From Gamarada debralockiae (Eukaryota > Ascomycota > Leotiomycetes > Helotiales > Hyphodiscaceae): a stretch of DNA of 54,503 bases. The stretch covers positions 1-54,503 of the forward strand of contig NXFV01001747.1 of assembly GCA_002803225.1 (NCBI GenBank), read 5' to 3'. Position numbers and translations under genes: made by a program. Shown here piece by piece: positions 37,487 to 45,427 of the stretch (the first letter of the stretch is position 1; every line of letters begins with the position of its first letter). The notes beneath the pieces were generated by a model. That model ran no database searches and had not been told where the DNA came from. It saw nothing but the letters and a program-made list of their open reading frames with translations.

Positions 37487-38893
37487 ATGGGCGGCCAAGC
37501 TTTCGCCCACCTCTCCCCTCCCCTCCTAACACCCCGCATGCCACCATCAATCTACACCCGCGTCCTAGCTAGCACCTGCGCTCTCCTGCAACAACACTAC
37601 CGCCTTGTCGGCTCGCCCATCGAAGCACCAGGAAAAGACACGTTCGGAGACGTCGATATCTTCGTCTTCGATCCGAAACCCGATTCTCCGCTCAATGGCA
37701 TCGCGTTGCGTCCGCAGTTAGGAGCACAGCTAGCGAACTTGATTGAGGCCAAATACCATATTCTTGAGAAGGGAAATCCGACTATGAATTTTGCTGTTCC
37801 TTGGCCGAGAGAGGGGGATTGGGAGGATGGAATAGTGGAGGACAAAGAAGAGAGATTCATTCAGCTTGATGTCAAGGTTTGTGAGAGCGAGATGATGTTT
37901 GAGTGGGAGCTCTTCCATGCTGCACATGGCGATCTTTGGAATATCCTTGGAAGCACGATCAGAAAATTTGGGCTCACGGTCAATAATCTGGGCATGTATC
38001 TCCGGATCCCAGAGATCGAACTCTATGATCGCAAGAAGAGTATGATATTCTTGACCGATGATCACCGGCGCATTCTAGAGTTCCTGGGAGTTGATAAGGA
38101 AATGTGGTGGAAGCAGTTTGGGACCAGAGAGGAGATGTTTGAGTATGCTGCTGGATGTCGGATGTTTTGGGTTAAGGGCCTCGAGGAGACGGAAGATGCT
38201 GAAGACGAAAGCAGTGAAATTGGCAGAGGAGTGATGGAGAGTCAAGAAGGTGGCGACAAGGGAAAGAAGCTGCTCAAGCATAATGATCGAGCGCGGATGG
38301 CCAAACGTCCTATTTTCAGGCAGTGGATAGATGAGTTTATACCCAAATGTCGAGCAGAGGGCCGGTTCTCGGATTCCAAAGCTGTAACGCGGGAGCAAAT
38401 TCGAGACGAAGCATTCGTTCAGTTTGGTCCAGCGTTGAAGACGGCCTACGAGACTAGATTGAGCGAATGGAAATTGGCCAAGCACACAGATGAAGTGTGG
38501 AGGGATATCATCAAAGGCAGTATCCCGGAAGAAGGTGTCGACCCGCAGTTCCGCGCTGCAGCCATCCGGACAGTGAAGGGCGTTGTCATGGGAGAAGATA
38601 CCTTCGAGGGCAAGGCCGTGCCGGAGGTTGCGAGGAATGAAGAGGTGAGTGACCGACAATCTTTCAAATCGAGCAAACGATTACTGATGGTAGATATTCT
38701 ACAGGGCTTTTGGGATGTGGATAAAGTGAAGACGTGGGTAGTGGAGAACTGGAAGAGAGCAGGCGAGATTGGCTGGGCGAGGCAGCATGAACGGGCCATG
38801 GAAGGGATGAGGGCTAAGGCTGAGAAGAAGAGGCTTCAGGAGGAGGATAATGTGAAGAAGAAGCCGAAGGTTAGTAGTGATGAAGCGACTTGA
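37487..38893 (+). CDS. Unrecognised fungal protein with a possible nucleotidyltransferase-like motif
   Basis: Preferred model is a join of 37487-38644 and 38705-38893, 448 residues. The N-terminus has LVGSPIEAPGKDTFGDVDIF: a glycine-containing turn followed by GDVD at residues 54-57. This resembles the active-site GS...DxD strand of the polymerase-beta nucleotidyltransferase fold, but the assignment is weak. The middle is Trp/Phe-rich and acidic. A region around residue 280 (RPIFRQWIDEFIPKC) looks globular, and the last 60 residues are a basic coiled coil (ERAMEGMRAKAEKKRLQEED). The 60-nt intron GTGAGT...CTACAG is a multiple of three and has no stop, so the frame stays open if it is retained (468 residues). 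An in-frame ATG 30 nt upstream adds ten hydrophobic residues; MGGQAFAHL is the likelier start. Confidence 0.75.
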   Translation: MGGQAFAHLSPPLLTPRMPPSIYTRVLASTCALLQQHYRLVGSPIEAPGKDTFGDVDIFVFDPKPDSPLNGIALRPQLGAQLANLIEAKYHILEKGNPTMNFAVPWPREGDWEDGIVEDKEERFIQLDVKVCESEMMFEWELFHAAHGDLWNILGSTIRKFGLTVNNLGMYLRIPEIELYDRKKSMIFLTDDHRRILEFLGVDKEMWWKQFGTREEMFEYAAGCRMFWVKGLEETEDAEDESSEIGRGVMESQEGGDKGKKLLKHNDRARMAKRPIFRQWIDEFIPKCRAEGRFSDSKAVTREQIRDEAFVQFGPALKTAYETRLSEWKLAKHTDEVWRDIIKGSIPEEGVDPQFRAAAIRTVKGVVMGEDTFEGKAVPEVARNEEVSDRQSFKSSKRLLMVDILQGFWDVDKVKTWVVENWKRAGEIGWARQHERAMEGMRAKAEKKRLQEEDNVKKKPKVSSDEAT

Positions 38894-39572
38894 ATGTTTG
38901 GTTGGGTTTGAGCGATTGAGAATCGGCTTGTATGATTGAAGGAGACCTGCGACCAGTGTCTGGGATAACAGGAACAAAAGAATACTTCAAATCATTCAGA
39001 CATTTGGAATGTTGAAACTGAGACGAGAGAACTCCTGAAAAGTTAGGAACTGTCAAAATAGAGTCATGGTCAATAATTCGGAGGCGATGAATAAATTTGC
39101 TAGACAGCTTTGTACTTGATGGAGCTTTCTCCTTCCAGAACCAATCTCATTACGAAAAAATCAAGCGTTGTAAGACTTTGATCAGCCTCTTCAATCTAGC
39201 AGTGACGACAGGAGCGCTGGTTGCTCCTACAATGTGACTTGATCACGTGATATAATAAAACTCTTCGACTTTAAGACGCCAAGGCAGTTACAACGCAAAT
39301 CAACGCGGCCTTTCAATCCAAGCGAACGACCCAGCGAGTCTCCGGTGGTGATACAAATGTTAAGCGAGGCCGTACAAAAGGGGCCTTCTCTCCGCTCTCA
39401 ACCGTTCCTCCCTCCATCCCACGACATCTTCCTTTCGCCAACCTTCCTCCTCACCGTCAACTCTTATCTTCCACCCTCATCAACCCTCAAACAACCTCAG
39501 AACAACATCTTCCCTTAATACCTTTCAACCTCTCTTCTCATATTCCTCGACACAATCCACCTCCCTCAAGCC
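38894..39572. other. Intergenic with strong pyrimidine-rich leader-like tract
   Basis: After the 3' flank of the preceding gene, 39390-39570 is very CT-rich with CAAC motifs, a typical fungal core promoter and leader. It leads directly to the short ORF at 39573. Confidence 0.35.
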
Positions 39573-39725
39573 ATGACTGTGATCACTCTCCAGGGGTCAT
39601 CACGTGATCTCACTTCCCAGCGATCTTTAAATCATTGTCAAGATTTAAACGATTTCCAAGGCCAGAGAGTCTTCAGATCCATCTCGAAATACAATTACGT
39701 CATCTCACTTTCACAGCGATCATGA
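39573..39725 (+). CDS. Possible 50-residue small ORF behind a promoter-like leader
   Basis: The first ATG after the CT-rich tract opens a 50-codon frame (starts MTVITLQGSS, ends SLSQRS). It contains repeated CACGTGAT/CGATC and TTTAAA blocks at the DNA level. No domain. It could be a small protein, an upstream ORF of a gene I failed to assemble, or chance. Confidence 0.2.
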   Translation: MTVITLQGSSRDLTSQRSLNHCQDLNDFQGQRVFRSISKYNYVISLSQRS

Positions 39726-40002
39726 ATCGTTCAAAATATCTAAACGATCGAGCAACTGCTTAGTCCACTGCCCGCTTAGCATTCTCAACCCCCTTACACC
39801 CTCAACCACGTTGCACTCTCCTTCCTCAACTATCTAACACCGACAATCAGAATCGCAGGACTTCAAGTCAGGGATTCAATTTACCACCAACTCTCCGGTC
39901 ACATGTGGTCTTCTCACACTGGCGCACTGGAAAATTACTTATTAGCATGGCGGGTAACAGATTGAGATCCTCAAGCATTTTTCTGACAACGCATCTGAGA
40001 CC

Positions 40003-40293
40003 TTATGGTGAGTCTTCTGCGTAGATCGATGGACAAGCACAGTCTGGCTTCATGCCAGATTGTGTTTCCCAAAATCTTCCAACCTCCATTCCTGTCCTCT
40101 TGCACGTTTGCTCATAATTTGTGCCAGGATCATATCCATCCGTACTGAAATAACGTCCGCCGACGCACCGGGCATCGCGACTTGGAAGACAACCGTCACG
40201 ACAATATCGACAGCACTTTGTCGACACTGAAATACATACGACCCTATGGCGTCGACACCGACATACTGGGCTATATAATACTGTCGACAACAA
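40003..40293 (-). other. Cysteine-rich open frame over a GTCGAC repeat cluster
   Basis: This minus-strand frame encodes about 96 residues with 11 cysteines, for example VCRCRR, TKCCRYCRDGC and DCACPSIY. It lacks a signal peptide and a proper ATG; the track start is not AUG. GTCGAC palindromes occur at 40220, 40251, 40283 and, further on, 40581, with related ATCGACA sites between. The cysteines partly reflect this repeated TGTCGA motif. It may be the last exon of a secreted cysteine-rich protein or merely repeat-driven. Confidence 0.2.
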
Positions 40294-40829
40294 ATTGGAA
40301 GGGACAGGGACATATGTTTCTGTTGGAATGAGTAATCAGTGACTCTGGTTCTAGGCACCATAAGACATGTGACTCATCACATGACGCAGAGTTCACTTGA
40401 ACAGTGTGGCGTGTTCTATGAGTAATAGTGTAATTTCGGTCTATAAGTACACACTTCTGTACTTGGTTTGTTCGTTAGTATCTCCAGTAACTTTACAGCC
40501 TTAATAATCCAACCACGTTCTCCTTATTCTGTTTTCTCGGCTACCACGTGACCATATTGCACTTGCAAAAATTGATAACTGTCGACAGTAATTCAGCATC
40601 GACACTGACATGCTTCTCACTAAGACACTGTAGCAGGAAATTGCTAACTATCAAAGGTAAGCTTTCACCCAGGTTCCTCTTTGAATTCATTTTGCTGCCT
40701 TTTCTTTGTACAAGTTCGAAGTCTCGAATTTTGCCGCTTCAACTTTCCCTCCACGTAACGCTCGGTTAAAATGTCGGGGTTGCGTTTTTTACCAAACAAG
40801 GGGCTCGCTTGTCTGCAAATAAGCAGCTT

Positions 40830-41225
40830 TAATTTTCTTATTATATTAGCGGCCACCCAATACTTAGAACTATTATTAACCTTGATTAATCACATATGTC
40901 GCTAGCGCGGTCCTGTTTTTATTAGCTTATTAAAACCTATAAAGGTGTTAGCCCCTTCCTCAATTTTTTTTTAAAAAAATATTTGCGCAAAAACGATTTC
41001 CTTTGTTTCTTTCCCTGCACGTCTTACTTTGCTCACTTGAAAGGCGATTTACCATGCACGTAAAAATTAATTTGCAGCAACTTGCAGCGAATTGAATGAC
41101 GGTTTGTATTTCGGTTTCTTTCATGCGCTATGGTTTATAATATGCTTTCGCATTAGCATATTGGTTCACTTTTATTAATGAAGCTAATAAAGTGATTTAA
41201 TTAGGGCAGGCACATATTCTCCAAC
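40830..41225. repeat. TA-rich, probably RIP-mutated relic
   Basis: The composition drops sharply to TA-rich sequence with TTATTAA, TTAATTAG and CTATTATTAACC runs, bounded by normal-GC DNA. This is the appearance of a repeat copy degraded by repeat-induced point mutation (C to T at CpA). I recognise no coding remnant or termini. Confidence 0.4.
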
Positions 41226-41426
41226 ACTGGTAGAGATAAAAAAAAGTCTCCTTCCTCGCTCACTTCAACATACAAAAGTTTCGCGCGACTTCGCGACCGC
41301 GCTCAACGCCTCGTACACAACTCGATCACATGACGATCTAATGTTGAGCCTTGCCTGGGTTCTCGCACCTCTCTTCTCTTCAACTACAACGACATCTTTC
41401 GTCTCGAGCACTTACTCTATATCAAC

Positions 41427-44387
41427 ATGACTCCACCTGCGGAGGTTGATGAGATGGAGAGTTCAACTCCACGAGAAGAGGAATTCGCAACGCCTAAATC
41501 GACGGCAGAAGACGCGCCGAGTCCCGACCAATCGGCTAATACAAACGCCGATCCCGAAATTGAGCCTCACCAATCAGGCGACCAGGACAATATCGTCATT
41601 CAGGGTCCAGCTGATGTCAACATGAGCGAAGAGCCATCCCCTCAAGAAACAACTGTCGCTGATGCTATTACGACAGAGACAGCGAGACCAGCCATCGCAA
41701 GTCGTCTACCTGTTGATAGTCGTTCACATCCCGGCAGCCACTCAGGTCCTGACAGTCATTTACATCCCGGCAGTTCCCATCCTCACAACTCATCTTTCGC
41801 TCTCGACGGTCCCATCACTTCAGCTGTAGCTTCTTCTCTATCCTATGATCACCCTCAACAGACACCATCTGAGAGTCGGATACTCGTATCATCTTCTCCA
41901 GCGCCAGCTGCAATATCAGCCAACCCCAAGTCTATCAGAATAGACAAGGATATCGCAAAAACAAAGGAAGTAATCAAGGAAGTCTCTCCTGAAGCATTGC
42001 ACAAAGTTCTACGACAAGAATGGCGTGTCTTCCTCTTTACACCATTTGATGAGGATCACGTCTCTTTTATTCTCCGGGCATGCTTCAAGAATGCTACCAC
42101 TACTATTGTTGACCGGGGTATGAAGGAAGCCATCTCGAAGCCTGAATTCCGACCCACTATCCTCAACAATTGTCTGAAGTATGCCACAGCTGGTCAGATC
42201 ATCCAGCGAGTTCCTAAGGAAGTCCTAGATGAAGTGGTTGCACACCACTTACGCCTTGCTCCGGCCAAAGATGTAGTCAACTGGTTGGCTGAAGGAGGCC
42301 GTCTTGGATACAGCGCGGAAGATATTATCGACGATGATGACGAATCTGTCTCTCCTCCAGACGACCCTCCCGATAACAATGCTGCGATGCGTAAGGTGCT
42401 ATATCAGCCAGCTCCACAAGTACGACATCATCCTATTATTGCATCTGATGTTAGAGACCCTCTCCTCATTGAGCAAGAGAAAAACGCGAAGATCCAACGC
42501 CAAAAGCTCCTTATCAAACGTCAACAACAAGAACTTCAGAATCAGAGCCGCTCTCGCCCTCCTCCTGCTTCTACTCCACATGGTAATATGGCCAAAGACC
42601 CTTCCCATCGATCAAATGGAGACTGGGACGGTAATGATGAAGCTTGCCCCGACTGCGGCTTTACTGCTCCAACTCACGGAGGCCATGTCTACCACACGAC
42701 CAACAGAGTTTGCCATCGACCACAACCCGACAAGGGCTGGTCAGGGTCCTGCTCGAACTGTGGTCAAACGTTCACTGGAAAGCAGGGACTAAACTACCAT
42801 GATTTGAGGAAGGTTTGCTACTCGAACATGCGTAATCCTGCGAATTGGCCCAGCATCACACTAGAGCAGTTGGATGCGTCTAGAGCTAAGGTGAGATTGC
42901 CTCGCGTCAATCAATCCAAGTATACTAAAACCGTTAAGGGTGATGGTCCGCCTGACGCGCCGGCGCGTCCCACGTTCTCTACAGATCCACGAGTTTCTGC
43001 TCCACAGGCAGCGCTAACCCAGGTCCCGCCTTCCACACAAGCTCGAACTATTGCGGAAGTCCAGATTCCACGCCCACCGCTACATACGCCTGCTCCACCA
43101 CCAGCCACACCGCAGAGCACTCAAAGCCATCGCACTCGAAATAATACCAATGCCGCAACGAACCTAGCCGTTCAAGCCCTCCAAGCAATCGATCCCGAAG
43201 CCCGCGTCAGCCCATCCCAGCTCTCTGCTGTGAAAAAGGCGGAGATGGAGAGACAGATTGAAGCTGAAAACCAAAGATACCAGAACGCTTTGGCAGCTAT
43301 TGATCCCCAACTTCCACCAGCAGATCAAGAGAAGAGAAGAATTTCACTTAGAAATGGCAATGCCACGAAGAAAAGCCAGATCCGGAAGTCGTTCGGTGTC
43401 ACGTTGCGAATGCGTGAGAAAGACAAGATTGCTTCAAGGACTGTAGCGATGGCTTCATCTGCTGCTTCCGGTCCTTCGAGCGCAGGTCCACTCCGTTCAT
43501 CCCCTCTCGTTGCTTCTCATGTCTCAACACCCTCATCCGGGTTTTCTCCGATCAACGCTCCTGCATCACGCAACAACTCAACTCCTCCCAACGCCAATGG
43601 CTTTGAACGTCACCCTCCTCCACCACCCAACCAAGTACAACACGGACACGGCAGTCAAAACCCCAACTCGTCCAGCATGACAGGTTTCGGCATCCTCCGT
43701 ACCCAAAATACACCCCTCCCAGGAGGTTACCGGAACCCTTCCCACTACGTCTCGGCATCCCAAGCCCAGCCTCAACACCGCGCGAAGCGCCAACGTACCT
43801 CTTCAATCAGCGAGCAAACCAATCCTCCCGTCGCATCTGAATACGTTCCACCCGTATCACGCACCCAAACCCCGTCTGGACCCGCACCATCTGCTCCCGG
43901 ATTGTCGATGATGGAAGTCAGATCTGAAGATGCTGCGACCAAATACCCAAAGAAGGTTCCAGTTGGTGCGGCGCAGGCGAAGTGGGAGCAATTACAGCCA
44001 AAGAGCGGCACCTATGGTACCGGTGGTGCGTCTAGCATGGAGCGAGACGAATCGAATGCGAATGACAAGCGAAAGGCTACTGAGGAAGCTACCGAGATGA
44101 CTGAGGCCCCTACGACTACGACTGCTGGCCGAGCTGGTTCTAATTCGAGACAAGAGCCTATCGAGATTGATTCAAGCAGCGATAGCGAGGCGGTTGAGTT
44201 GATTCCTGGCGGAAAGACGCCTGCTGTTGCGGGTGCAAATGGAAATGGAGCGGCAGATGCAGATAAACCTCTTCCCTCGACCGAAGACACCGAATCCGAA
44301 TCAGGCCCAAGCCGACCAACTTCTTCTGGCAGTGCTCGTGGTGGATTCATGGCTAAGCGTGGCGGTCGCCATTCTTTAAATCGTTAA
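41427..44387 (+). CDS. 986-residue protein with paired CCHC fingers and SUMO-interaction-like motif
   Basis: Uninterrupted frame of 986 codons, with a 5' CT-rich leader. The first 180 residues are acidic and Ser/Pro-rich. Residues about 180-300 form a helical domain (HKVLRQEWRVFLFTPFDEDH; VPKEVLDEVVAHHLR; VVNWLAEGGRLGYSAEDI) followed by an acidic patch. Two zinc fingers have identical spacing, C-x2-C-x12-H-x5-C, at C407/C410/H423/C429 and C442/C445/H458/C464. A Gln/Arg-rich helix precedes them, and a basic coiled segment (KKAEMERQIEAENQRYQNAL) lies near 600. The tail has a nuclear-signal-like RAKRQR and, near residue 911, PIEIDSSSDSE, which matches SUMO-interacting motifs (hydrophobic core then Ser/acidic). 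This points to a nuclear, chromatin- or SUMO-linked role by inference. I do not recognise a named orthologue. Confidence 0.85.
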   Translation: MTPPAEVDEMESSTPREEEFATPKSTAEDAPSPDQSANTNADPEIEPHQSGDQDNIVIQGPADVNMSEEPSPQETTVADAITTETARPAIASRLPVDSRSHPGSHSGPDSHLHPGSSHPHNSSFALDGPITSAVASSLSYDHPQQTPSESRILVSSSPAPAAISANPKSIRIDKDIAKTKEVIKEVSPEALHKVLRQEWRVFLFTPFDEDHVSFILRACFKNATTTIVDRGMKEAISKPEFRPTILNNCLKYATAGQIIQRVPKEVLDEVVAHHLRLAPAKDVVNWLAEGGRLGYSAEDIIDDDDESVSPPDDPPDNNAAMRKVLYQPAPQVRHHPIIASDVRDPLLIEQEKNAKIQRQKLLIKRQQQELQNQSRSRPPPASTPHGNMAKDPSHRSNGDWDGNDEACPDCGFTAPTHGGHVYHTTNRVCHRPQPDKGWSGSCSNCGQTFTGKQGLNYHDLRKVCYSNMRNPANWPSITLEQLDASRAKVRLPRVNQSKYTKTVKGDGPPDAPARPTFSTDPRVSAPQAALTQVPPSTQARTIAEVQIPRPPLHTPAPPPATPQSTQSHRTRNNTNAATNLAVQALQAIDPEARVSPSQLSAVKKAEMERQIEAENQRYQNALAAIDPQLPPADQEKRRISLRNGNATKKSQIRKSFGVTLRMREKDKIASRTVAMASSAASGPSSAGPLRSSPLVASHVSTPSSGFSPINAPASRNNSTPPNANGFERHPPPPPNQVQHGHGSQNPNSSSMTGFGILRTQNTPLPGGYRNPSHYVSASQAQPQHRAKRQRTSSISEQTNPPVASEYVPPVSRTQTPSGPAPSAPGLSMMEVRSEDAATKYPKKVPVGAAQAKWEQLQPKSGTYGTGGASSMERDESNANDKRKATEEATEMTEAPTTTTAGRAGSNSRQEPIEIDSSSDSEAVELIPGGKTPAVAGANGNGAADADKPLPSTEDTESESGPSRPTSSGSARGGFMAKRGGRHSLNR

Positions 44388-45427
44388 ATCGGAATGCATG
44401 TTTGTGAGCGCTGGGATGTGGATGGGATGAGAGAGAGGGGGGGGATGAGATCACGGCCAGGGCAATGCATCCATAGAGCGTGCCATTATGCGTTGCTTTC
44501 TGCGTTGCTTTCTGCGTTGCCTTTTCAAAAGCTTGTATACTACCTAACTACCTACCAAAAATCGACGTTGAGTTTGCAGGGAATGGGATTGGACGGAGTT
44601 GAGAGTTGGACAGTGCTCCACTAGCGATGACTTTACATACATTCCCACAGCGGACACCCGATAAGACTTGCGATGAGCTTCATAGATAATGAATCGTTGA
44701 TTTTCTTGAATGATTGATGTTTTGAACTGTTGGGTGAGAGTAAGTCATTGAAGTGGGCGTCTTGAGAGGAGGGTTAAGGAGTTGGACGAGTTCGTTCCGA
44801 CTCCCTCACTTGATTTGAATCATTCGGAATGAATGAAAATAGTATGGCAAGGCAGGAAAGAAGGATATCCAAGACACCCCTTTCAATTATTGAACTGAAG
44901 TGAGCGATTGAGAAGTGGGCGGCTTTGAAGTATCCCGTCCGATTTTTCAAACGCTTACTCTCGCATTTTATTAGCCAATTATACTCGAGTACTTGAGCTG
45001 TTCAAGCTAGAGTAGTATCGCTAGATTTAAGAATAGTGCACTATACTACATACAGCAGAGAGAATGATTCGACAAATAACTTTTGAAGACCCAAGTTGTG
45101 CGCCATTATTCGGGCGGTATTCCGCCAACACAGTCTGTTCTGGGTTACCTATGAGGTTCTTCCGCCGATAGAGACATAGATATCATTCGGCCACGGTTCA
45201 AGGGTCTTCTTCAGTCGAAAGAGACGACAACAGGTCCAGAGGTCTTCTTCCACTAGAGCTCCCAAGCACTTCGTACAACCAATACAAATATCAGGATAAA
45301 TAATAAACGGTGGCAGAATTATCGTTTTACTATCTGTTCATTTTCTGCTCTTTAAGTTTTCTCCCAGGAGATATTGGAAATCGTTAATTGAGTAAATACG
45401 ACTGCCTGGCATATCGTCTTGAACATC
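44388..45427. other. Intergenic; short tandem repeat in the 3' flank
   Basis: A 12-bp unit TGCGTTGCTTTC is repeated almost three times at about 44488-44523, just after the preceding gene. The remainder has no supported gene and becomes AT-rich from about 44940. Confidence 0.4.

Noticed and set aside
38075..38659. 194-codon minus-strand frame
   Set aside because: Antisense shadow of the gene at 37487-38893, where the plus strand shows clear protein features and a splice site.
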